Assembly: GCA_000310025.1 (NCBI GenBank)
Contig: FN649733.1
Coordinates: 1,091,903 to 1,155,902, forward strand
Length of the DNA stretch: 64,000 bases
Source: Ectocarpus siliculosus
Lineage: Eukaryota > Sar > Phaeophyceae > Ectocarpales > Ectocarpaceae
Reading direction: 5' to 3'
The translations under genes were made by a program, and so were the position numbers. The notes beneath the pieces are model-generated. The model was not told the origin of the DNA. It saw only the letters and a list, made by a program, of their open reading frames with translations, and made no database searches. This document shows, one piece after another, positions 21,301-32,900 of this stretch (positions are counted from its first letter, which is position 1; each line of letters opens with the position of its first letter).

Positions 21301-24300
21301 CAATTTAACACAACGTGGTGCGATCATCCCCCTTGAGCGGAGTGAGGGTTCTCGACCCCGCACAACATGATCTACTCGACCACCATTATGGTTACCGCCA
21401 AAAAAAAACACCGAGGTAAAAAAAAAAAACGGTAACCTGGTTACGAGTTCACGAAGTGAATTGGCTTGTTTTACAACGTCGTTGCCAAGCGACGAAAACC
21501 CAACCCCGATGGCAAACACCGGGGGGCGGGGGGGGAGGGGGTGCACTCATAGTCGTGCATGCCGTAGTCGTTTGACCATTGACCTCGCATCCCTACAAAG
21601 CCGGGACGGAGCACGCCGGGTTCTCACCGGACCAGGCTCTCACATGACCAAGCGCGAAGCGCCGTGAGGTATTTGGCGAGTCGCATGAAGGGTGAGCTGC
21701 ATCCTGCTAAGGGTGTTCGGCATCTTGTGCTTACTTCCTTGCGTACGGATGACAGCTACGTATGACTTAATTTATTTTCTGGTGCTTTCACTTCCAGAGA
21801 CAGTTGTAAGCACTGTGTAACTGCCTCGAGGGTGCTTGACCATTTTAACACAACGTGGTGCGATCATCCCCCGTTGCGCGGAGTGAGGGTCCTCCACCCC
21901 GCACAACATGATCTACTCGACCACCATTATGGTTACCGCCAAAAAAAAAAAAACGAGGTAAAAAAAAAAAAAAACGGTAACCTGGTTGCCGAGTTCACGA
22001 AGTGAATTGGCTTGTTTTACAACGTCGTTGCCAAGCGACGAAAACCCAATCCCGATGGCAAACACCGAGCGGGGGGCTCGTTTTACAACGTCGTTGCCAA
22101 GCGACGAAAACCCAACCCCGATGGTAAACACCGGGGGGGGCGGCTTGTTTTACAACGTCGTTGCCAAGCGACGAAAACCCAAACCCCGATGGCAAACAAG
22201 GCTGAGGGGGAGGGGGGGGGGGGGATTATATCACCGATCACCGTTCACGTTTCACGTCCATGACTAGATGATACTTTGGATGAAGTGCCTCTTCCTACTT
22301 GTACTTTATTCAGGCTAGCTTGTGGCCACGGAAATTTACTTCTTTTCCTTGAAGAGTAGAGTAGAAGAGACATTGGATACAGGTCGAACAGTGCTTAATG
22401 TGCAGACAACGACAACAACATGGCAGGAAAGCGCGGGACTACTTAGTGTCCAATGCTGGTTGTGGAGTGGGTACTAAATCGGTCAAGGGATGGGCTACTT
22501 TCGACGAAGAAGGCGTGAGTTTCATCGTGAAAATCCATGGACGGCGGCTAGTGAACCGGATCAAACGCCGCCAGTACGAAAAGGGTACTGGGGACCCAGA
22601 CTGAATATACCGACCGACTCGCCGTGGACTTACCGTTGAGCAGCAAAGACAAGCTCGCCAACGCTCCCCCCAAGTACACCCCGGACGAGTAGATGGAGTT
22701 CGCTGTCCCTCGAACCGACGCCGGGAACAGATCGCTGATCATCGTGTAGGCCGCCGGAGTCTTGATTAGCACGATTTTTTTGGCGATTGTGAAGGGAGGA
22801 GGACCAACGCACAAGAGGTGTGAGGGAAAGGCGATCCCAAGGAGGGAGCAAGCAGCTGCTGTGGCACGCAGCAATCTGATTGGTCAAAGAGGACTTCGGT
22901 AGAAAAGAAATGCACCCGCCGACCGACAATCCTTCGGATGACGAGTGATGTTTCTTCCAAGGCCAGTTGGGAGGAAAAGCTTTCGGACACGGATGATGTC
23001 GTCGGCGGGGTTTTGATTGGGCGACCGCGGTCGGTCGTCATGTGGAGGCTTTTGGGTGGAATTCTTTCACACAAAGATTTCTGTTCTGTGGTGGGTCAAC
23101 TACAAATGGGACAGCTGGTCGAAAAACACCCAGTGGCGAGCAGTAATTTTCTGGTTGGCTGATAAACAAACAATGGATTCGGGAGAGGGCGGAGTGATTG
23201 GTGTTTTACCTGGAAATAAAATAAAAAAAATGAAGAAATAATGTTATTAGGCAGACAGATTCCAATATCAGGAACAATTAAAGACGAAGCGTCATGCAGT
23301 TTTCTTACTGGCCGAAACAAAACGTCACGCATTCCCGAATTTCGTACGGCGAATCTCTATCTCTGTGTTTAGTCCGCGAGTAGCGTCACACACGCATAAA
23401 TAACACCCGCTCACCTTAGCGTGGGTGAGTATGTGATCTGAAATTTGAGGGGCTCACGCGTGGGTGGGTAGAGCGCGGTAGACCCCGGGGGGATTCTAAT
23501 ATCGTTCCCGCACTAATGGTCAGATATAGCTCACTTTTCAACGGCGGGGCAGAGAGATTTCTGTCTATTCTGAGCCTAAAACTTTTGTGGGTGGTTGATC
23601 GGGTGGTTGATCGATGAACCAGGTGTCTTCGGAAAAGTGACATAAAATTGCCGCTTCTTGGGTGCATGTGTGAAGTGAGTAGCGGACAAACGGAAAATAT
23701 TCATAATCCTATCCCGGACATGCACGACGTTTTTCATTCGACCAGTAAGAAAAGTACGTGACACAATTCCGAAAAGGTTGCCGTTCATATCGAACACGTT
23801 CGTGCTTCGGCAGAGGTAGATGGCACACACGCAGCAGCAGCGGTGACGCACGAGACGAGCAAACGAGTGTATGCAGATGTGACGGTCGAACGTACCGGCC
23901 GAGCACCAAGGTTTCCGCAAGGAGTCGAACGCGCAACACAATGGAATACAAAAAATTACTACCAACCATCACTTCGGGCCGGGAGACAACAAATAATGCG
24001 GTTGCACAAAAACGCGGACGATAAACGTTGGTGCCCGCCCGAGCACACTTCAAAAGAGCGCATACCGCATGCACCAAGATTGTTCGACAATACCCGCGAA
24101 TAGCAGATACTCCCCACGAAATCGCACGCAAAAAGCGTCCAACCACCAGTGGTCTTTTCATTTGCAATGCGAGAATGCGGGCACGAAGCGGGCCTAAGAG
24201 CTCACCGTGAACCGACCCCAAAATGTGTCCAACCAACAGGTTCACACGCGAGTTGTTCCGCGGACACGGAAGCATGCCTAAGAGCTCACCGTGAACGCCT

Positions 24301-25879
24301 GGGCAGAGCCTTGCAGAACCCTGAGCCCGAAGACGGTGGGGAAGCCGTTCGCGATGGAGGTGCCCGCGGCCATGGCGGACCAGACTAGGCACGACGCCAC
24401 GGTCGCCGTCTTGCGGCTGACGACGTCTACGGCGCGGCCGGCGATGAGGCTGCAGGTGCTGAAGAGCAGGGTGAAGCTGAAGGACGCCAGCAACCCTGTC
24501 GCCGTGGTTGTGTTGATCACACGCGCGCAGGGTCGTGTGACCAGGGAAGTAGAGGAACGCGCAAGGCATGTCGTTGACGTCACTGCTGTGCAAAGTGTAA
24601 GAGGCGGGGGGGTGCTGAAGAGCAGCATGCATGCTGAGGGGCAATACTCTGGCTCATGTGAAGGATCAATGTCGCCCGTACACGTCCCTCGGCTCCTATG
24701 GTCCGCACCATGCAAATGGCACAGACGCACTCAACAAACGACCACACGAGCGAACACTCGCTCGTCGTTTTTGCTGACTGTTGTGTCCGTTTGCCACGAA
24801 TACGTGAAGCAGATTTGGAAGGTCCGAGAGGCTAGCGCAGCTCTCTCGGTCGCTTGCATATGTGTGAGCCGAGCCGTGCCGTGCCACCGCCCAGATAACA
24901 CTGAAATGCAGGCCCGACCGCTTAGTGCTTCTGTATCATCCGTGGATGTTCAGGGAGAATATAAGCGCCCCACCTAGGGTACTGGGGCGCGTGACGGTCC
25001 CCCTGCAGCCTCTTGGATTGCTGTCGTTCCCATCTAGTGAAGAGGTCCTGCTTGCTATGTATTCCAAGGTGCTCCCTGCGAAAGAGTACAAGGCCGGCTC
25101 ACCGTACTGAGTCTCGTCAAACCCGAGGCCGACGTTCATGAACTCCTTGGCGGTAGCTTCGGTCGTCGCCACGTCGAAGTTCTGCACGTCTGATGTGTTG
25201 ACACCCGGTCCCATCATTCACCACCGCAGGAACAACCACAGCGTTTGCCACAGCGGTCACAGAGAGCCACAGCCACAGCCGCAAATGGCGAGTATCAGCA
25301 GAGTAGGCAACGCGACGAATAACGGAGGCAACTGAAGTCAGAAATAAAATAGGGTGGCTTCGGTCGCTGCCGGTACGCCACGTGGAAACTTGACGCGTCT
25401 GTCAGGGTGTGACGACAAGCTGTCTGGAGATCAAGCCATGGATAAAATACAAGGAGTAAGACCAACGGTATGTGCCTACGAGAGTCGTGCCACCATAAAG
25501 ACGGAGACCCTTCGTACCCGTGGTGCGGAAGTGGCAAAAAAGCACTGCCCAGTGAGGCACTCTGCTGTAGTAGAATCAAGAGAGGGTAACGGTGCCGAAT
25601 GCAGTTTAGTCGGAGACAAAACACCATGCAGGTGTTCTACTGTACATCAGAAATCATTCCACTTAGCCTAGCCTGGCGCTCACAGTAAACAAGACTCCTA
25701 GTCCACTGATTGCTGATGTAGACCAGTAGCAGCATCGCCAGGGACACCCAGGACACCCAGGGCACCTTAACCTTGCTGTCGCCCTCCACCCCGCCCTTTG
25801 ATACTCCTTCCTTCGGTGACGAGGCGTTCCTCTTGTCTTGCGCCCCGGCGGGCCCCCCGTCGGTGCCTCCACCAGACAT
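18352..25879 (-). CDS. Spinster-like major facilitator superfamily transporter, 8 exons
   Basis: Minus-strand exons: 25879-25684, 25189-25103, 24495-24290, 22760-22634, 20948-20695, 20233-20045, 19305-19094, 18544-18352; every phase closes, giving 487 residues from the chosen ATG. Family evidence: TM1 (SWVSLAMLLLVYISNQW), the MFS loop motif GRAVDVVSRKTA, then RVLQGSAQAF, ISDLFPASVRG, IYSSGVYLGGALA, a long acidic Gly-rich loop after TM6 (exon 5), RFCAGFGIGVW, and the final helices QDVLLYTVAAFYAISALFFF. This is the arrangement of spinster-type MFS carriers (lipid, sphingolipid or organic-anion export); substrate cannot be called. The frame stays open to another ATG at 26236, which would add 119 residues and could include a targeting peptide. 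Introns hold two retroposon copies and a gap. The gene is head-to-head with the aldehyde dehydrogenase. Confidence 0.85.
19397..19660. other. Assembly gap with error copy of its right flank
   Basis: 100 N at 19513-19612 lie between two G runs. The left flank (19441-19512) and right flank (19640-19712) are the same sequence, the left one with many extra Gs (for example GGGGGGGACCCTCCC against GGTGGTGACCATCGC). This looks like low-quality read sequence after a homopolymer, assembled as a false duplication, inside an intron of the transporter gene. Confidence 0.75.
20984..21540 (-). repeat. Poly(C)-tailed SINE-like element, single monomer
   Basis: Minus orientation. The 3' end (AGTAC complement at 21001) adjoins a TG microsatellite rather than a C run. 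The full body follows, and one monomer (21467-21523) ends in a G-rich run. It lies in an intron of the transporter gene. Confidence 0.85.
21541..22224 (-). repeat. Poly(C)-tailed SINE-like element, three monomers
   Basis: Directly abuts the previous copy in the same orientation. It has a full body and three monomers (22012-22200) and ends in a G run near 22205-22224. This is a second head-to-tail array, reverse in orientation to the one at 6258-7988. Confidence 0.85.
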
Positions 25880-26236
25880 GCTCAATACACTGACACGGGC
25901 GGAAGACGACTCCAACCCTCCTCTTCGGGGAGCCGCACGGCCAGGTGTCAACGCGCTTCGGCGGCTCCAAGTGCTGCTGGAAGGGGCTACTGCTGCGCAA
26001 TGTTGCGGATAGCGAAAGATGTGGTTGGTACCCGTGCGGCCGCCGACACCGCCAGCCTTGGTCGAGGGAGCCAAGGCCGCTGTTTTGGGGGAGGGGGTGA
26101 CGATGCGATTGTCAGAGTCAGACCAGAGGGTACAGGATAGAGGAAGCGGCACGTGGACGCTCTGGGAGACAGCCGGAAATAGAGCGGAATACGATACAGA
26201 CAGCCTGTTCGTATACTCTGTACAGTTCGTTGTCAT

Positions 26237-26931
26237 TCGCGGGACTGTCAGCTTCCGACGTGAGACAACGCTGTGTAAACTTTCCTGTGATCCTGGGCGC
26301 TCTCTTCCTCTCTTCCTCTTCTCTGCTGCTGCTCTGTTCCTGCCAACAGGCGGTGTTCCTCACCGCGCACAAGAGCCTCCGAGCGACCGACCCAGAAAAC
26401 CGTAGCCCAGGCTACGACCAAGGTCGTGCGCACGGGCAGCATCTCCCGACCCGTTGTGCTGGTTGCGTTGCTGTTGGTGTTTGAAGAAACGGCAACAACG
26501 GTGCACAAAGCGCCCCGGCGCAGCGCTAATTTGTATTTCTGTGTATCCTCCTGTATGCTACCAGCGGCAAGTCTGTCCCGGCCCTAGTGCAATACAGGCG
26601 ACATGAACGGTGGGCCTTTCCTTCGGGCACGGACGTTGAATGGACTGCTGCTAACATGCGTGTTTTTTTTTTTTTCAAGATGCGGGGCAATCAAGCTTCT
26701 CTCCGATTTCCACGCCGCTTGTACAGCAGTACCCACTGCCATTGTACTGCTGCTGTACCCACACAGCAGTTTGCTTTCCGGCCGAGACACACACAGCAAA
26801 CACCGCGTGTGTTTGCAGCGAAGAATATCATTAAGTTCGCGGGGCGATTCGCGGCGGCGCCGATTTTGAAGGGGCTGCTGTCCTCAAGGGGAGCCGATTA
26901 CATTCCAATAACAGCAACTACAAGAACAACG
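26237..26931. promoter_or_regulatory. Head-to-head intergenic region, possible bidirectional promoter
   Basis: This interval separates the longest possible start of the transporter (26236, minus) from the start of the aldehyde dehydrogenase (26932, plus); with the inner transporter start it spans about 1.05 kb. It contains a T run at 26660-26675. No TATA box or factor site is convincing. Confidence 0.4.
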
Positions 26932-29900
26932 ATGATGACAGAAAGGATCTCCCCGCCTGCTACATCCAAACTTTTCATCAACAATCAGTGGCACGACGCG
27001 GGGTGAGTGGCGTATGGATGCTGTATAAGCAGTCGTGTCCAGGAGTGGTGCTTTCTTTCGCTGGCGTCGTTGCCGTTTTCTCCAGTCGTCGCGGGCCTCA
27101 GTTGTGGCGCATTTCTCCTTGCGCAAATCATGCTTGTCCCTTGCCCCCCCCCCATGACATGCCCCCACTAACATGGTAGCTGAGCGATCTGTTCGTGGTC
27201 CCGTGCCCGAACAACTGAATACAGCGGGGTGCACCCCGTAGTCACTTCAATTACAATATAGGTATTGGGTAGAGAGTCCCATGCCGCTACTCTTTCCTGA
27301 TGGCTGTTCGGCACGAAGCATGCGTTGATTTCAAACGGGGGTGCTATAAGCGTGCGTGTTCTTTTCGTACCCCCGGTATATATAATAAAGTGGAGTCGTC
27401 CGACACCGCGAAGTCTCGTCTAGTGCGTTCAATGCAACCAAAACCCAATGCCCCTTATCGTCCTATGCATATGTAGCGTGATTCCTGCCTGGATGTGCAA
27501 CACGACAAATGAACTCTCGATCGCCACAACGCACCAAGTACGAGGAGCTATGATGCGACTGTAAGGTACCACAGTGAACGAGGTACCCTGCTCCCATCCA
27601 CAGCATGTACATGGGGCCAGGCTCCGCTTCTAGACCCGCAAGTTACTGCAGTACTCCATGTAAAGATAGTGTTCGACCAAATGCCAAGCGTTTAACGCGA
27701 AGGCGAAGAATTATTTGACGTGTACCTATCGCGAAGTAGCGTGAGAAGTGAGCACATCTTGCGGAAGACAGACTGCTGTGCCACAACGCATTTCTTCGGG
27801 TCTGCAGAACGTAGCAGACGCGAAAAGCGAGGAATCGTAAACAAGTGCGCGTGTTGTGTGCGTCCTCGGGCCGGGCCTTAAACCGGATTTGCACACCCAG
27901 ACTTTGCACCCCAGACGAGGCTAGTCTGGAAAGTTCCACGTAACTCTTGGTGTATGTTTTTTCATTTGTGAACGGAACGATAGTCAGCGATTCCATCATA
28001 GAGTTGAGCTTGCTGGAGGTTCAGCTGGCAAAATACCGATGATCCGATCGGATGTATCCAAATCTGGGATGATTTGTGAAACCACGGATCGGACTGGATG
28101 GAACATGTTGGAGTTTTGCAACAGCACGAGACCACGACCTCTCTCCGCGACCCCGAAACCTCGCGAGCCGTCGAGGTCGGTTCTTGAATGTATGCCTCCC
28201 GCTGCAGCCCCGGCTCCTTCCTCGAATCTGCCGCAGCCAGTGCCCAACTGATCGGTGGTGTTTATGGCCTCTGCGGCCCCCATACAAGCGCTTCCCCATA
28301 CTGCGCGTCCGGGGTGCCATGGGCGCCCCGCCGGCGCTCGATCTCGCGAGTGTCTTCTTCGCGTCTGGCAAGTGCTGCAAGGAGCTTCCGCGGCTCGAGC
28401 TCTCCCGGTTGGTTGGCCACGAAGGGCTAGCCCTCGCAGTGGTGCGGATTCTTGGCCCGTGGTTTCGGCGGCTTCCGAGCACAACGCGCATGCCCCCCAC
28501 CGTTGCGGGTACGTACGTCTCGGGCAATCCGGGAGGTGGAGGCCACGCAACTCTTTGGTGCTGCACATCTTTGACCTTGGACTGTTTCCGCAACATGCTA
28601 CCCAAATCGAAGCCCCGTGGAGGAGAACAGAAGTCGAAGGTCAAGGATGTGCGGCACCGAGAGCTGCGTGGCCCCGGAAAGCGCGAGACGTACCCGCAAC
28701 GGTGGGGGGTACACGCGTTGTGCCCGGAGACCGCCACAACCTCGGGCCAAGAACCCGCACCACGGCGAGGGCACACCCTTCCTGACCAACCAACCGGAAA
28801 AGCTCGAGCGGCGGAAGCTCCTTGCAGCGTCGGGGGTATGACTTTCTGTTTTCCTTTTGGGATCGTAGGTCCTCCTCCCCCCCGAGTCTGGGCATTCGGT
28901 GGATTCAGTTTGGTTAAAAAGAAAGTTCGGGCATCCAAGAAGTGTAATCGGATCCGGATTGCACGGAGCTTTGCGCCTTCCGTGCAGCCTCGGAGAACAT
29001 GACTGAAAAAGGGTCAACCCGTTCTAGATGGCTCTGAGAGGGGATGCATTGACCGGATAACGGATGGCCGCCAGGAAATAATCCGCGCATGGCCTCCCCC
29101 ACCCCTTGCACCTACCAAGCGCAATCTTTTATCCCCCCCCCCCCCCCTCGGTGTTTGCCATCGGGGTTGGGTTTTCGTCGCTTGGCAACGACGTTGTAAA
29201 ACAAGCCGCCCCCCCCGGTGTTTGCCATCGGGGTTTGGGTTTTCGTCGCTTGGCAACGACGTTGTAAAACAAGCCCCCCACTCGGTGTTTGCCATCGGGA
29301 TTGGGTTTTCGTCGCTTGGCAACGACGTTGTAAAACAAGCCAATTCACTTCGTGAACTCGACAACCAGGTTACCGTTTTTTTTTTTTTACCTCGGGTTTT
29401 TTTTTGGCGGTAACCATAATGGTGGTCGAGTAGATCATGTTGTGCGGGGTCGAGAACCCTCACTCCGCGCAACGGGGGATGATCGCACCACGTTGTGTTA
29501 AAATGGTCAAGCTTCCTCGAGGCAGTTACACAGTGCTTACAACTGTCTCTGGAAGTGAAAGCACCAGAAAATAAATTAAGTCATACGTAGCTGTCATCCG
29601 TACGCAAGGAAGTAAGCACAAGATGCCGAACACCCTTAGCAGGATGCAGCTCACCCTTCATGCGACTCGCCAAATACCTCACGGCGCTTCGCGCTTGGTG
29701 ATGTGAGAGCCTGGTCCGGTGAGAACCCGGCGTGCTCCGTCCCGGCTTTGTAGGGATGCGAGGTCAATGGTCAAACGACTACGGCATGCACGACTATGAG
29801 TACCCCCCCCCCCCCCCCCCTCGCGGAATGTCCGTGGTACGAAGAGGAAAGGGAAGTGTACATAACTGAGCTGGGAAAAATACAAGGGACGTATAGGGAT

Positions 29901-32900
29901 GTTTGAGGCATGGAATAGAGAGGAGAGGATGGTAGCTGAACTGGGGAGTAGGAAGTGGTTTGAAAAGGCGGGAAGGGATATCGTTAGGATAGACAGACTA
30001 GGGAAGACATTTTTTAGCACCTTTGGCAAAGTAGGAAAGAACGATTGGCCATCGGTGATCGGTCCTGTGGGAACAATGCTCCGTCCTCTCGAGGACGCGT
30101 GGTCAATGGTCTAACCGCTAAGGCATGCAAAACATAAGAGTACGCCCCCCCCGCCCTCGTCATTCGTCCTTCACACTCTCAGTAGCGCTCATCGGCGTAC
30201 CGTAGGCGACATCACATGACGTAAGATATCACACCCCCTGGACTGATTTTCAGAGGAGAGTGGCGGTGCCGAAAATGGCGTTAGGCGTTGGAACCTTGTC
30301 GTCGAGAGGTTTCCGAAACCGTATCGTTCGATCTATTCTTCCTCTTCGTCGTGGAGTAGTCGAGCTTTCAAAAATCGGTCCAGGGGGTGTGATATCTTAC
30401 GTCGCCTACGGTCTTACCGGTCCGTGAAAGAGTCCATGAAACACGACGCGTAGTACTCGCTCCCGTCCCGAGAAACTCAGCCCTTCTCCGAACCCGCTTT
30501 TTAACCGGTTTGTGGAGTTTCACGCGAACGGCTACTCCGATTTGCTCATCGCAATGTTGTGACTGCGACGGTTTTTCCCGTGATCGTTTACCTGCTGGTA
30601 TAGCCCAAGAAAGAAGGCACGTCACAGGCTTCACCAACTCGTTTGCCACCTCTTTTCTCCTCGTGAGATAAACCCCCATAGCCCACGCTCTTTTGTGCGG
30701 CGCCCATCTACCACCCTAAACGTATGGTGCTGAACACGTGGCACTATGTGGTGGACGGAGCAGCTCCACTTGTCGAGAAAAAAAATCCCCCAAAAGAAAT
30801 GGTCCCCACCGGCTTTCTCAAAAACTTACACCCCATCGTTTTCGATGCCGCTGTTGTTGACGCTTGCAGAGGCGGGGCGACGTTCGAGAGCCTTAACCCA
30901 GCGACGGAGGAATTGATCTGCTCCTGCGCCAACGCGCAGGCGGAGGACGTGGACAAGGCCGTTGCCGCCGCTCGCGCATGGTGCGGAAAGAAGTCAGTTG
31001 TCCGGTCATGTGCATGGTGATACAGGAGTAGGGTTTGGCCATCATACGGTAGGGTCCGAAGGCGCAACCAGCTGCCGGCACACTTGTAACAGGCAGCCCC
31101 ACATGCGTTTCACCGGAAAGAGATGTTTCCTGGTTATCCTTGACCCCCCCCCCTTTCGCACGCGCTATCTATCTATCTCTCGTTTGTCGTTTTCACCTGT
31201 AACTTGTTGATGCATCCAAGTTTCGAAGGTCCCAACTGGGGGTTTAAGAGCACCGGGGCACAGCGGGCCGCCTGCCTGCGGGCCATGGGCAAAGCCATCG
31301 AGGACGACAAAGATGTCAGTAAAACGTTAAAAACAACACGTGTTGTAGCCCACGTGACCACAGAACCATACCACAATGGTATCCTTGAGAACTGTGGCGC
31401 GGTGGGGCAGCTGTTGGTAAAGATGAACCATATCAAGGCGGCGTCCTGCAGTAGGGCCGTGCCAGTTGCACGTCGGTAGGGAGTTCGGCATGAAGATCTC
31501 GAGGACGAACATGGTGGTGTGGCTGGCGACATCGATTGAGGTACTCAATAAGGGCGTTGCGCTGTCGAAAAAAACACAACATAGACAACTGAAATGCTTG
31601 ATCCCACTGGAAACACAGGCATTCGCCCGGCTCGAGTCGGAGGACTGCGGCAAGCCCATCAAGGAGTCTGTCGACGACATGGATCAAGCTGTAGAGGCCT
31701 TGAGGTGCGGTGCGTGGGCCCTGCCGACCGGTCTTGCGTGGTGGTGCAACACATGGTAAAACAGCAGTGTGTGCATACAACTCGAAAGCCGTGTAGGGTC
31801 ATGAGGTGAAGAAAGCACGATGCCGCCCGTTCGCCCCTCCTTGGCCAGCCTCTGAACCAGGCATCCTTGTTCCACGGATAGCGCGGGCGTGAAAGGAAAG
31901 TGGAAGCGATGCTCGCGTCTCGAGAGGAACGCTCCACGAACGAGAAACTTTGACGAGGGGGGACAAGAAATGATTGAGCCGCTCCTCCGCCGCCGCCTTC
32001 GCGGAATCTTCCCCCGATTGCTCCAGGTTTTACGCAGACTTGGCGGAAAATCTCGGCGCGGAGGAACCGGAGGAGATCGCGGTACCGGACGACAGCTTCA
32101 GGACGCGGGTGGTGCGCGAGCCGATCGGGGTGATCGGGGCTATTACCCCGTGGAATTACCCGCTGCTCATGGCGGTGCAGAAGGTGGCGCCCGCTCTCGC
32201 CGCCGGCTGCACCGTCGTCCTGTAAGTCTCAGCAGACAGCGGGCCGTTTGTTGCGAACGCCAGCCGCCTCTCGACCGTGTTGTATTTGGGGTGCTATCGG
32301 TGACACGGCTGCTGCTTCTGCTGTTGGTGGCAGTTGTCTGGTATGGGGTTGGAGGGTGCCACTCATCCTGTCTAAACATGTCTTGTCGGCCGGTTTAATC
32401 AACACGCTACTTGTAGATATTCTTCATGGCTGATTTTTCGGTTGTCGGTGACGCCGCCGGATTCACATCGACGAGGCAGAGGATAAAACACTCCCAACAA
32501 ACTCCAGCGTGGCTATGAATCTTGTCGGCCGATTTAATCGATATGCTGGGATATTCTTCGTCTCTGATTGTTCGTGGTCGGTGACGCCACCGGATTCCCA
32601 TCGACGAGCGAGCCAGAGAATAGAACACTCGCGATAATACCAACACGGCTTTCAATCCGCACACACACACAACCCTCCCCTCCCCTCCTTCCCCTCCAAA
32701 ACCCGCTGCACGTACGGCTATTCACCGTAGGAAACCCTCCGAGCTTGCCCCGCTTACGTGCGCCCGGATGGCCACTCTCGCGGAGGCGGCGGGGCTGCCG
32801 GCCGGCGCCTTGAACGTGCTCACGGGGGAAGGGTCTCCCGCGGGAGCATCGCTGTCGGCCCACCGCGGAGTGGACAAGGTGTCCTTCACGGGGTCAGTGC

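Noticed and set aside
20984-22224. tRNA gene or tRNA-derived head in the retroposons
   Set aside because: A GGGTCGAGAACCC stretch recalls a B box, but no matching A box or cloverleaf could be drawn, so a tRNA origin is not claimed.
28021-29002. Long frames of about 305 codons on both strands
   Set aside because: They mirror each other because of the imperfect palindrome and match no family.
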